Below, piece by piece: positions 43,739 to 52,212 of a DNA stretch of 64,000 nucleotides. This DNA comes from Microbacterium psychrotolerans (lineage in GTDB: Bacteria; Actinomycetota; Actinomycetes; Actinomycetales; Microbacteriaceae). A program made the translations under genes and the position numbers. Where the stretch lies: the NCBI RefSeq assembly GCF_031085295.1, contig NZ_JAVFWO010000003.1, positions 372,001 to 436,000 on the forward strand, in the 5' to 3' direction. How positions within the stretch are numbered: the first letter of the stretch is position 1; every line of letters begins with the position of its first letter. Under the pieces are notes generated by a model. That model made no database searches. It had not been told where the DNA came from and saw nothing but the letters and a program-made list of their open reading frames with translations.

Positions 43739-45274
43739 TTACCCGCGGGGCTGACGGAGGGGCTCTTCGGCGACGGGGTCGTCGGCCAGGTCGACGGGAG
43801 CTTCCTCCGACACGGCGACGACCGGGCGCGCGCCGCGGCGTCCGTAGCGCCACCAGAAGAACAGGTAGCACAGCCCCACGAACGGAACCCCGAAGTACAG
43901 GGCGGCGACCTGGTTCGGGTCGAACGCGATGGCCACCAGCGAGATCGACAGCAGCACGAACGCCAGGATGGGCAGCACCGGGTACAGCGGGGTTCGGTAC
44001 GGCAGCGTCGTGATGTCGCCGCCTTCGCGCACGAACCGGCGGCGGTGGAAGAACTGCGACGCCACGATCGACATCCACACGGCGACCACGGCGAATCCTG
44101 CGATCGACACCAGCACCAGGTACACGGTCTGTGGCGCGATAACGCTGGAGATCAGCGAAACCAGACCCAGCCCGAGGCTGACGGTGAGAGCGACGAGCGG
44201 GATGCCGCGGCGGGTGAGGCGCTGCAGCACCCGCGGCGCGTGCCCTTCCTCGGCGAGGGAGAACAGCATGCGGGCGCACGAGAACAGGCCGCTGTTGCCG
44301 GCCGACAGCAGCGCGGTGATGATGACGAAGTTCATGATGTCGGCGGCGTAGGGGATGCCGACGTACTCGAAAACGTCCACGAACGGGCTGCTGGTCAGAC
44401 CCGCATCCTCGTAGGGGAGAAGCGCGGCGATCACCGTGATCGACCCCACGAACAGGATCAGCAGTCGCAGGACCGTCGACCGGATGGCTCGGGGGATGTT
44501 CTTGCCGGGATCCTTGGTCTCACCGGCGGCGACGCCGATCAGCTCGGAACCGCTGAACGCGTAGAAGACGGCGAGGGCGGTGACGACGACGCCGGCGACG
44601 CCGTTGGGGAACAGGCCATCAGGAGTGACGAAGTTGCTGAACAGCGGAGCAGCGGGGTGCTCGGCCGAGAGCGGTGTGAAGCCGAAGATCGCCATACCGC
44701 CGAACACGATGAGCGCGACGATCGCGACCACTTTGATCAGCGAGAACCAGAACTCGGTCTCACCGAAGACCCTCGCCGAGATCGCGTTGATGGTGAACAG
44801 CGCCAACGCGAAGATCAGGCACCACACCCACACGTCGACGCCGGGGAACCAGCGCTGCATCAGGATGCCGGATGCTGTGAACTCCGAGCCGAGGGCGACG
44901 ACCCAGCACAGCCAGTACAGCCACGCGGTGGTGAAGCCGGTGGCGGGACCGATCGACCGTGCCGCGTAGATGTGGAACGCGCCCGAGACGGGATAGGCCA
45001 GCGCCAGTTCGCCGAGGCAGGCCATCACCAGCCAGACCACGAACGCGCCGATGAGGTAGGCGATGATCGCGCCCAGCGGGCCGGCCTGGCTGATGGTGTA
45101 GCCCGAACTCAAGAAGAGTCCGGAGCCGATCACCCCGCCGAGGGCGATCATGATCAGGTGTCGGGCGTCCATCGAGCGCTGCAGTCGTCGCAGCGGCACC
45201 TGTGTTGCGGTGGTGTGTGGCAGTGCGTTCGGAAGCGCACTCTGTTGGGGCAGCGGGCTCATGACTTCTCGCAT
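43739..45274 (-). CDS. Amino acid permease, APC superfamily
   Basis: A 511-residue membrane protein with 12 predicted transmembrane segments. Family markers are [23 protein letters not shown] (TM1), [21 protein letters not shown] and [25 protein letters not shown]. It resembles the GabP/ProY/AnsP group of proton-coupled importers, so homoserine, aspartate, asparagine or another amino acid are candidates. The N-terminal extension is hydrophilic, and a start at 45262 (MSPLPQ) is also possible. It is divergent from the homoserine dehydrogenase operon, consistent with supplying its substrate. Confidence 0.9.
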   Translation of the reverse strand: MREVMSPLPQQSALPNALPHTTATQVPLRRLQRSMDARHLIMIALGGVIGSGLFLSSGYTISQAGPLGAIIAYLIGAFVVWLVMACLGELALAYPVSGAFHIYAARSIGPATGFTTAWLYWLCWVVALGSEFTASGILMQRWFPGVDVWVWCLIFALALFTINAISARVFGETEFWFSLIKVVAIVALIVFGGMAIFGFTPLSAEHPAAPLFSNFVTPDGLFPNGVAGVVVTALAVFYAFSGSELIGVAAGETKDPGKNIPRAIRSTVLRLLILFVGSITVIAALLPYEDAGLTSSPFVDVFEYVGIPYAADIMNFVIITALLSAGNSGLFSCARMLFSLAEEGHAPRVLQRLTRRGIPLVALTVSLGLGLVSLISSVIAPQTVYLVLVSIAGFAVVAVWMSIVASQFFHRRRFVREGGDITTLPYRTPLYPVLPILAFVLLSISLVAIAFDPNQVAALYFGVPFVGLCYLFFWWRYGRRGARPVVAVSEEAPVDLADDPVAEEPLRQPRG

Positions 45275-45548
45275 TCGAGTCGGCAGTCGGTGTTGGGATG
45301 GCGCCGTGCTACATCATCACAACCATGTGTCTATGATGCACGATGCGCGTGTCGGGCAGATTACGGGGCGCGGGGGTCGGTGCACAAGACATCCGCGGGA
45401 ATTCGCGGCGTGCAAGGGCGATTCGGGCAGACCTTCCCCGCGGTGGTCAGTTTGACATCCTGTGCGAGCGATCCGACAGGCGCGGGCTGACGCGACCGCT
45501 GGGGATGCTGAGTCGAACCTCTTCCCGATTCTCTTGAAGGAGCCCGAC

Positions 45549-46604
45549 GTGGACCGTCATGACATTGCGCTGATCGGCTTCGGCGGCGTGAACCGTGCGC
45601 TGGCGCAGATCATCCTCGACCGTGGCGACGAACTCGCCGCCGACCTCGGCTTCGCTCTGCGCGTCGTGGCGATCACGGACCTCCGTCTGGGATCGCTCAT
45701 GCAGGCCGACGGCATCGACCTGGCTGACGTGTTCGCCATGTCCGACGGTGAGACCTTCGTCGGCCGGCCGGGGGGAACGGCGGCGCCGCAGAACGACTAC
45801 GTGATCCGCAACAGCACGGCAGACATCGTCGTCGAAGCCACCTTCACCAACCCCATCGACGGGGAGCCGGGGATCTCGCACGTGCGTGCTGCGCTGGAGA
45901 GCGGGAAGAGCGTCACCACGACGAACAAGGGCCCGGTCGCGCTGGCCGGGCTCGAGCTGAACCGCCTCGCGGCTGCGAACGGCGTCACATTCCAGTACGA
46001 GGGCTCGGTGGTCAGCGGCACGCCGATCCTGCGGTTCGCGTCCGAGACGCTTCAAGGGCTGCGCATCAACGCGGTCGAGGGCATCCTCAACGGCACCAGC
46101 AACTACGTGCTCGGCCAGATGGAGTCGGGCATGACGCTGGACGTCGCGGTGGCAGAGGCTCAGTCGCTCGGTTACGCGGAAGCTGATCCGACGGCCGATA
46201 TCGAGGGCTCCGACGTGCAGCTGAAGGTCGTGATCCTCGCCAACGAGCTCCTCGGTGCCGACATCACCACGGCCGACGTGACCCGGCGGGGGATCTCCGA
46301 GGTCTCGGCCGCCGACATCATCGACGCGGCGGCGCAGGGCAAGCGTTACAAGCTGATCGGGTCGGCGTTCCGCAACGCCGCCGGGACGGTCACCGCCAAG
46401 GTCGAGCCGGTGGCGCTGCCGCTGACGCACCCGCTGGCCAGCGTCACCGGCCCGACGAACGCGGTGTCGTTCGACACCGATCTGCTTGGCACCGTGACCG
46501 TCTCGGGCCCCGGTGCGGGGCGCATCGAGACCGCCTACGCCCTGCTGTCCGACATCATCGCGATCGACGCGCACCAGCGTGCTCGCGTCGAGGCCGGCCG
46601 GTGA
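45549..46604 (+). CDS. Homoserine dehydrogenase lacking the ACT domain (catabolic type)
   Basis: This 351-residue NAD(P)-dependent enzyme has a Rossmann motif IGFGGVNRALA (residues 9-19), STADIVVEATFTNP, VTTTNKGPVA, the NGTSNYVLGQM motif, and EADPTADIEGSD222VQLK226, matching the Asp/Lys pair of homoserine dehydrogenases. Biosynthetic enzymes have a C-terminal ACT domain for threonine feedback (about 430 residues); this one stops before it. The GTG at 45549 is chosen because GAAGGAG lies six bases upstream. The stop overlaps the aldehyde dehydrogenase start (GTGA). With its neighbours it suggests oxidation of homoserine to aspartate semialdehyde for catabolism. Confidence 0.87.
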   Translation: MDRHDIALIGFGGVNRALAQIILDRGDELAADLGFALRVVAITDLRLGSLMQADGIDLADVFAMSDGETFVGRPGGTAAPQNDYVIRNSTADIVVEATFTNPIDGEPGISHVRAALESGKSVTTTNKGPVALAGLELNRLAAANGVTFQYEGSVVSGTPILRFASETLQGLRINAVEGILNGTSNYVLGQMESGMTLDVAVAEAQSLGYAEADPTADIEGSDVQLKVVILANELLGADITTADVTRRGISEVSAADIIDAAAQGKRYKLIGSAFRNAAGTVTAKVEPVALPLTHPLASVTGPTNAVSFDTDLLGTVTVSGPGAGRIETAYALLSDIIAIDAHQRARVEAGR

Positions 46605-48013
46605 GCATCGTGGAGGACACGCAGTCCATCATCTCCGGGTACCCCGACCTGATCGTCACGAGTCCGTTCGATGGCGAGGTGATCGGCGCCGTCCCGCAGA
46701 ACGGTCCGGCCCAGCTCGAGCAGATTCTGCAGCGTGCTCGCACCGGGTTCCAGCTGTCGCGGTCGTTGTCGCGGTTCGCGCGGCACGAGATTCTCCAGCG
46801 GGCGTCGGCGCTGCTGCGCGAGCGCGCCGAGATCGCCGCCGACCTGATCGTGCGTGAGGCGGGAAAGACCGTCCGGCAGGCGCGGAAAGAGGTGTCTCGC
46901 GCGGTGATGACGCTCTCGCTGTCGGCCGACGCGGCCCGCTCCGATGCCGGAGAGGTCGTCCCCTTCGATGCGTTCCAGGGGTCCGAGAACCGCCGCGGGT
47001 GGTTCACCCGCGAGCCGCTCGGCGTCATCGTCGCCATCACCCCCTACAACGACGCGTTGAACCTCGTCGCGCACAAGCTGGGGCCGGCCATCGCCGGCGG
47101 CAACGCCGTCGTGCTCAAGCCGTCGCAGCTGACCCCGCTGGCCGCGCGGTTCCTCGTCGACCTGCTCATCGACGCGGGCCTGCCCGACGAGATCATCACC
47201 GTGGTGCACGGCGACCGTGAACTGGCGCAGGCGCTCATCTCGGCCCGCGAGGTGCGCATGGTCTCCTTCACGGGAGGATTCGCGACAGGGGAGGCGATCG
47301 CGCGCAACGCCGGTCTGAAGAAGCTCGCGATGGAACTGGGCGGCAACGCCCCGGTCATCGTGTTCGCGGACGCCGACATTCCCGCCGCGGTCGAGGCGTG
47401 CGTGTCGGGCGCGTTCTGGGCTGCCGGGCAGAACTGCGTGGGCGCTCAGCGCATCCTGGTGCAGCGCGAGGTGTACGAGGAGTTCCGCGACCGCTTCGCG
47501 GCGCAGACCATCGCCCTGAAGGCCGGCGACCCACGAGACGAAACCACCGATGTGGGCCCGATGATCTCCATCGCGTCCGCCGAGGCCGCTGAGCGGCTCG
47601 TGGAGGATGCCGTTACGGCGGGAGCGCGCGTGCTCGCGGGGCACCGCCGAGAGGGGGGTGTGTATTGGCCGACCGTCGTCGAGGGAGTGCCGTTCTCATG
47701 CGAACTGTGGGCTGACGAGGCGTTCGCGCCGGTGGTCGTGCTGTCGCCGTTCGAGACCGAGGAGCAGGCGATCGCGCAGGCGAACGATGTCGACTACGCG
47801 CTGCACGCCGCCACCTTCACCCGCGACATCACACGTGCGCTGCGCGTGTCGGAGCAGCTCGACGCCGGCGGCGTGATGATCAACGACTCCTCCGACTACC
47901 GCGTGGACAGCATGCCGTTCGGCGGCTCGAAGTACGGCAGCATGGGTCGCGAGGGCGTGCGATTCGCGTACGAGGAGATGACCCAGCCCAAGGTCGTCTG
48001 CATCAACACATGA
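46601..48013 (+). CDS. Aldehyde dehydrogenase, proposed aspartate-semialdehyde oxidising
   Basis: A 470-residue ALDH-superfamily enzyme. The catalytic cysteine is C279 (GQNCVGAQR), the general base E245 (MELGGNAP), the Rossmann segment is ITPYNDALNLVAHKLGPAIAGGN, and the C-terminal motif is MPFGGSKYGSMGREG. The family oxidises aldehydes irreversibly to acids with NAD(P)+. It overlaps the homoserine dehydrogenase gene (GTGA) and the aspartase gene (ATGA). So the most economical substrate is L-aspartate 4-semialdehyde, giving aspartate. DoeC of ectoine degradation is a known enzyme of this kind. Substrate is inferred from context only. Confidence 0.85.
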   Translation: MSIVEDTQSIISGYPDLIVTSPFDGEVIGAVPQNGPAQLEQILQRARTGFQLSRSLSRFARHEILQRASALLRERAEIAADLIVREAGKTVRQARKEVSRAVMTLSLSADAARSDAGEVVPFDAFQGSENRRGWFTREPLGVIVAITPYNDALNLVAHKLGPAIAGGNAVVLKPSQLTPLAARFLVDLLIDAGLPDEIITVVHGDRELAQALISAREVRMVSFTGGFATGEAIARNAGLKKLAMELGGNAPVIVFADADIPAAVEACVSGAFWAAGQNCVGAQRILVQREVYEEFRDRFAAQTIALKAGDPRDETTDVGPMISIASAEAAERLVEDAVTAGARVLAGHRREGGVYWPTVVEGVPFSCELWADEAFAPVVVLSPFETEEQAIAQANDVDYALHAATFTRDITRALRVSEQLDAGGVMINDSSDYRVDSMPFGGSKYGSMGREGVRFAYEEMTQPKVVCINT

Positions 48014-49389
48014 ACCGCCTCGAAACCCGACTCGAGCGTGATGCGCTCGGCGAGCTGGCGGTGCCTGCCGACGCCTACTGGGGCATCCACACGGCCCGGG
48101 CCCGCGAGAACTTCACGATCAGCAGCACGCCGATCTCACAGCATCCCGATCTCATCGACGCGCTCGTCACCGTGAAGGATGCTGCTGCCGCCGCCAACCA
48201 TGAGCTCGGGCTGCTGCCGGCAGGCGTGGCGGACGCCATCGGCGTCGCCTGCCGCAGGGTGCGCGACGGCGAGCTGCACGACCAGTTCTGTGTCGACGTG
48301 CTGCAGGGCGGTGCGGGCACCAGTACGAACATGAACGCCAACGAGGTGATCGCCAACGCCGCCCTGGAGCACCTGGGGATGCCGCGCGGCCGCTACGACC
48401 TGGTTCACCCCATCGATGATGTGAACCGGAGCCAGTCGACCAACGACGTCTACCCGACCGCGGTCAAGATCGCCGTGGCGAAGGGCCTTCTGCGGCTGAT
48501 GCCCGGGCTGGAGGAGCTCGCCGCGGCGTTCGAGGAGCGAAGCGTGGCGTTCGGCTCGATCGTCAAGATCGGCCGCACTCAGCTGCAGGACGCCGTGCCG
48601 ATGACGCTCGGCGACGAGTTCGGCGCGTTCGCCGTCGCCATTCGCGAAGACGTGACGCGCATCGGCGACACGGTGCCGCTGCTGCTGGAGTGCAGTCTGG
48701 GCGGGACCGCGGTGGGAACCGGAGTGACCGCTCCGGCCGGCTATCGCGATGTCGTTCTGGAACGGCTCCGCGAGCGTTCCGGGCTCCCGATGACCCCGGC
48801 GGCGCACCTGTTCGAGGCGAGCTGGGATGCCAGCGCCTTCCTGCAGTCGTCCGCGATGCTCCGGCGCAGCGCGATCAAGCTGTCGAAGATCAGCAACGAT
48901 CTGCGGCTGCTCGCCAGCGGTCCGCAGGCCGGGCTGGGTGAGATCCGCCTGCCGGCCAGGCAACCCGGCTCGTCGATCATGCCGGGCAAGGTGAACCCGG
49001 TGATCCCCGAGGTCATGAACCAGATCGCTTTCGCGGTCATGGGCGCCGACGTGACGATCGGCGTCGCCGCCGAAAGCGGCCAGCTGCAGCTGAACGCCTT
49101 CGAGCCGATCATGGCGCACTCGCTCCTGCAGTCGCTGAGCTGGGTGACCAACGGCGTCGCGGCGCTGCGCCGGTTCTGCGTCGAGGGCATCGAAGCCAAC
49201 GACACCGTGCTTGCGCGCTACGTCGCTTCGTCCGTCGGTACGGTGACGGCCCTGGTGCCGTCCATCGGCTACGAGGCGGCCGCTCACGCGGCTCAGTACG
49301 CGCTTCGCACCGGCATCCCGATCGCCGACGCGGTGGCGCAGCACACGGAGCTCTCTCGAGAAGAGGCGGCAGCGCTCCTCGCGCACTGA
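48010..49389 (+). CDS. aspA: Aspartate ammonia-lyase
   Basis: A 459-residue member of the aspartase/fumarase superfamily. The signature GSSIMPGKVNPVIPE begins at G320 and holds the catalytic serine loop. Other conserved segments are GGAGTSTNMNANEV (about residues 97-110) and DDVNRSQSTNDVYPTA (about 136-151). Aspartase is favoured over fumarase by operon context and by the DDVNRSQSTND form. It would deaminate L-aspartate to fumarate plus ammonia, feeding the TCA cycle. It overlaps the ALDH gene by 4 bases and ends at a strong terminator. Confidence 0.87.
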   Translation: MNRLETRLERDALGELAVPADAYWGIHTARARENFTISSTPISQHPDLIDALVTVKDAAAAANHELGLLPAGVADAIGVACRRVRDGELHDQFCVDVLQGGAGTSTNMNANEVIANAALEHLGMPRGRYDLVHPIDDVNRSQSTNDVYPTAVKIAVAKGLLRLMPGLEELAAAFEERSVAFGSIVKIGRTQLQDAVPMTLGDEFGAFAVAIREDVTRIGDTVPLLLECSLGGTAVGTGVTAPAGYRDVVLERLRERSGLPMTPAAHLFEASWDASAFLQSSAMLRRSAIKLSKISNDLRLLASGPQAGLGEIRLPARQPGSSIMPGKVNPVIPEVMNQIAFAVMGADVTIGVAAESGQLQLNAFEPIMAHSLLQSLSWVTNGVAALRRFCVEGIEANDTVLARYVASSVGTVTALVPSIGYEAAAHAAQYALRTGIPIADAVAQHTELSREEAAALLAH

Positions 49390-49391
49390 GG

Positions 49392-49421
49392 CGCTGCCGC
49401 CCGGTTGCCCGGGCGGCAGCG
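49392..49421. terminator. Strong bidirectional terminator hairpin
   Basis: Arms 49392-49404 (CGCTGCCGCCCGG) and 49409-49421 pair perfectly over 13 bp around the loop TTGC. It lies exactly between the aspA stop (49389) and the 3' end of the convergent Lrp gene (49422), ending both transcripts. Confidence 0.85.
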
Positions 49422-49865
49422 TCACCGGCGATCGATCGCGCGCGACAGCGAGACCGCGGTCACGGTGTCGGCCACGCCGGGCAGGGCGGCGATCTGCTCC
49501 CAGATCTGACCCACGCGATCCATCGAGTCGGCTTCCAGCGTCACGAAGAGGTCGTACGCCCCCGACAGCACGTCGCAGCGAGTGACCTCCGGGATGCCCC
49601 GCAGCGCGGCGATCACCCGATCGTCCCGCATCCTGTCGACGCGATAAACCATGACCATCGCGGTCACGCGTGGCCGCGACGCGGTTCCCCTGATGACGCT
49701 GTAGCCGGCGATGACGCCGTCGCGCTCCATGCGCTCGATGCGCTGCCGCACCGCATTGCGCGACAGATGCACCTTGTTGGCCAAGGCGACCATCGGCAAC
49801 CTCGCGTCCGCGGTCAACGCTGCGAGCAGCTGCTGGTCGATGTCGTCCAGGTGCGATGCGGCCAC
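49422..49865 (-). CDS. Lrp/AsnC family transcriptional regulator
   Basis: A 147-residue regulator. The HTH is LDDIDQQLLAALTADARL then VALANKVHLSRNAVRQRIERMERDGVI (about residues 6-52). The C-terminal RAM domain includes TRCDVLSGAYDLFVTLEADSMDRVGQIW. The GTG at 49865 is chosen because GGAGG lies just upstream. Lrp-type proteins sense amino acids as octamers. It is divergent from the PLP enzyme/homocysteine methyltransferase pair, with a candidate operator at 49882-49903 between them, so control of that pair and possibly the neighbouring homoserine operon is likely. Confidence 0.9.
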   Translation of the reverse strand: MAASHLDDIDQQLLAALTADARLPMVALANKVHLSRNAVRQRIERMERDGVIAGYSVIRGTASRPRVTAMVMVYRVDRMRDDRVIAALRGIPEVTRCDVLSGAYDLFVTLEADSMDRVGQIWEQIAALPGVADTVTAVSLSRAIDRR

Positions 49866-49881
49866 GATGCCTCCGTGCACG

Positions 49882-49903
49882 ATTGGCAATTGCAAGTGTC
49901 AAT
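49882..49903. promoter_or_regulatory. Candidate Lrp operator
   Basis: ATTGGCA, 8 bases, TGTCAAT: 7-base arms that are inverted copies with one mismatch. The centre (ATTGCAAG) is unusually AT-rich for this genome. It lies 17 bases upstream of the Lrp GTG and 84 bases upstream of the PLP-enzyme ATG, a typical position for Lrp autoregulation and divergent control. Confidence 0.5.
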
Positions 49904-49987
49904 GGCACACACTACCGTAGATCGAGGATGCCGCATCAAACGGCCCGCCCAGGGGCTACGTCTCTTCGCTGGAAAGTAGGGAACGCA

Positions 49988-51259
49988 ATGTCGCAACGAC
50001 CGGACCGCCGACGGGCTGAGACCCTGTCGGACCTCACTCTCGCTGTGCACGGCGGCAATCGCCTCGACTCCACGAAGGCGCTGCGCACGCCGCTGGTGAT
50101 GGCGAACTCGTACGAGCTTCCCGACGATCCGAGCGACATCAGCTGGTCCGCCTCCGCACCGGGGCTGTACACCCGCAACACGGGCGTCAACCAGGCCGGC
50201 CTCCAAGACAAGCTCGCCGCCCTCGACGGCGGCGAAGACGCCGTCGCGCTCGCATCCGGGGTCGCCGCCCTGCACGCCGTCTTCTTCACGCACGTCCGTG
50301 TCGGCGACCACGTCATCGTGAGCGACGTCACGTACGAGGCGACCTGGAGGCTCTGGACCGAACTCCTGCCGCGGCGGTACGGCATCGAGGCGACCTTCGT
50401 CGACGTCGGCGATCTGGACGCGCTGCGCGCCGCCTTCCGCCCGAACACCCGACTCGTCTGCGTCGAGGCGATCGCGAACCCCACCACCAAGGTCGCGGAC
50501 GTCAGTGCGATCGCGGAAATCACCCATACCGCCGGTGCGATCCTGATGGTGGACTCGACCTTCACGCCGCCGCCCTTCTACCGTCCGCTCGCCGACGGCG
50601 CGGATCTCGTCGTCCACTCCCTGACGAAGTACATCAATGGTCACGGTGACGCCATGGGCGGCGCGGTCATCGGCTCTCGCGAGCTCATCGAGCCGATCAA
50701 GGCCGACGCCATGGTCGATGTCGGGGGAGTGATCTCGCCTTTCAACGCCTGGCAGATCCACCGCGGCTCGGTCACCCTCCCGCTGCGCCTCCGGCAGCAC
50801 ATGGCGTCGGCGCTCGCCGTCGCCGGGTTCCTTGAGGGCGACCCCCGAGTGGAGTACGTCTACTATCCCGGCCTGCCGTCACACCCCGAACACGACCTGG
50901 CGACGCGGCAATTCGGCGGTCGCGGGTACGGCGGAATGATCGCCTTCGCCGTCGCCGGCGATCCCGACACACAGAACCGGTTCGTCGCCAACCTCCGGCT
51001 CATCACGTCGGGCTTCTCTCTCGGGCACGACGACTCGCTGATCGTGCACACCGGAACCGAGGGCGGTCGCGTCGCCACCTACCCGCTGCCCTTCCGCACG
51101 TTCGGTCACCTGCGCCTCTCGGTCGGCATCGAAGAGACCTCCGACCTGCTCGCAGATCTCGACGCAGCCCTCGACGCGACGTTCCCGTCGTCGGGGTACC
51201 TCGTCGCGCCTCGTGCGGCAGACTCCGCCCTGACCCGCTCGGAGAGGATGAGCAGGTGA
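49988..51259 (+). CDS. Cys/Met metabolism PLP-dependent lyase (cystathionine/methionine gamma-lyase family)
   Basis: A 423-residue fold-type I PLP enzyme. The PLP lysine is K214 in HSLTKYINGHGDAMGG. Other family segments are YTRNTGVNQAGLQDKLAALDGGEDAVALASGVAAL, VEAIANPTTKVADVSAI and DSTFTPP. It could act as methionine gamma-lyase, cystathionine gamma-lyase or O-acetylhomoserine sulfhydrylase; sequence alone does not decide. Downstream overlap (GTGA) with a homocysteine S-methyltransferase and the neighbouring homoserine operon point to sulfur-amino-acid turnover. The ATG at 49988 is the start nearest to family homology. Confidence 0.88.
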   Translation: MSQRPDRRRAETLSDLTLAVHGGNRLDSTKALRTPLVMANSYELPDDPSDISWSASAPGLYTRNTGVNQAGLQDKLAALDGGEDAVALASGVAALHAVFFTHVRVGDHVIVSDVTYEATWRLWTELLPRRYGIEATFVDVGDLDALRAAFRPNTRLVCVEAIANPTTKVADVSAIAEITHTAGAILMVDSTFTPPPFYRPLADGADLVVHSLTKYINGHGDAMGGAVIGSRELIEPIKADAMVDVGGVISPFNAWQIHRGSVTLPLRLRQHMASALAVAGFLEGDPRVEYVYYPGLPSHPEHDLATRQFGGRGYGGMIAFAVAGDPDTQNRFVANLRLITSGFSLGHDDSLIVHTGTEGGRVATYPLPFRTFGHLRLSVGIEETSDLLADLDAALDATFPSSGYLVAPRAADSALTRSERMSR

Positions 51260-52155
51260 CGAACCCGACGACACCTCCCGTGATCGTGCTCGACGGCGGA
51301 CTCTCCAATGCGCTCGCCGAACGTGGCCACGATCTCACCGACGAACTCTGGACAGCACGACTGCTGCGCGACGCTCCGGGCGAGTTGGCTGCCGTACACC
51401 GCGCGTACTTCGACGCGGGCGCGCAGATCGCCACGACCGCCAGCTATCAGGCGAGTGTCGCCGGATTCGTGCACAGCGGCATGACGCGCACCGAGGCGGA
51501 GAACCTCATCACACGGAGTGTGACGATCGCCCGCGAGGTGCGCGACGACGTCGCCGAGTCAGCCGATGACGACGTAGTGCGTCTGGTGGCGGCATCCGTA
51601 GGCCCCTACGGAGCGGTGCTCGCCGACGGATCCGAGTACCGCGGCCGGTACGGGTTGAGCCGCGCAGCGCTTCGCGACTTCCACGCCCCGCGAATGGAAC
51701 TCCTTGCGAGCGCGGGACCCGACATGCTCGCCTTCGAGACGATCCCCGACCTCGACGAGGTCTCGGCGCTCCTGGAGCTCGCTGACGAGTTCGCGATCCC
51801 CGCCTGGTTGTCGTGCACGGTCTCCGGGGATCGACTTCGCGACGGACGGCCGGCAGTCGAAGCGTTCGCCCTCGCCGCCGGCCATAATTCCATCGTGGCC
51901 GTCGGGGTGAACTGCTGCGCACCCGACGATGTGCTGCCGGCGGTGCGGGCGGCGACCGCCGCGAGCGGCAAACCCGCCATCGCCTACTCCAACTCGGGCG
52001 AGACGTGGGACGGCGCAGCACGTCGATGGATTGGCGACCCGGAATTCGACCTGGCGCTCACGACGGCGTGGGCCGAGGCGGGCGCGCACTTCATCGGTGG
52101 ATGCTGTCGCATTGGGCCGTCAACCATCGCCGCGATGGCGCGCGCACTGGGCTGA
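51256..52155 (+). CDS. mmuM: Homocysteine S-methyltransferase
   Basis: A 299-residue zinc-dependent TIM-barrel methyltransferase. It begins VIVLDGGLSNALAERGHDL. The zinc cysteines are C220 (GVNCCAPDD) and C283-C284 (GGCCRIGPSTI), the conserved set of MmuM-type enzymes. It would transfer a methyl group from S-methylmethionine or S-adenosylmethionine to homocysteine, giving methionine. The GTG start overlaps the PLP-lyase stop by 4 bases. The pair may recycle or degrade methionine and S-methylmethionine. The gene symbol is assigned by family, not by proven substrate. Confidence 0.88.
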   Translation: MTNPTTPPVIVLDGGLSNALAERGHDLTDELWTARLLRDAPGELAAVHRAYFDAGAQIATTASYQASVAGFVHSGMTRTEAENLITRSVTIAREVRDDVAESADDDVVRLVAASVGPYGAVLADGSEYRGRYGLSRAALRDFHAPRMELLASAGPDMLAFETIPDLDEVSALLELADEFAIPAWLSCTVSGDRLRDGRPAVEAFALAAGHNSIVAVGVNCCAPDDVLPAVRAATAASGKPAIAYSNSGETWDGAARRWIGDPEFDLALTTAWAEAGAHFIGGCCRIGPSTIAAMARALG

Positions 52156-52212
52156 CGATCCAGCGAGTTGCGTACTCAAGTCATTAGTACGCATCGTGCG
52201 CATCATGGCCGG

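Noticed and set aside
45312..45338. CATCAT…ATGATG as a firm IclR operator
   Set aside because: Arms of only 6 bases and simple composition; mentioned as a possibility in a finding but not annotated as a site.
45452..45480. TTGACA at 45452 as promoter of the homoserine operon
   Set aside because: No TANNNT hexamer at the expected distance downstream.
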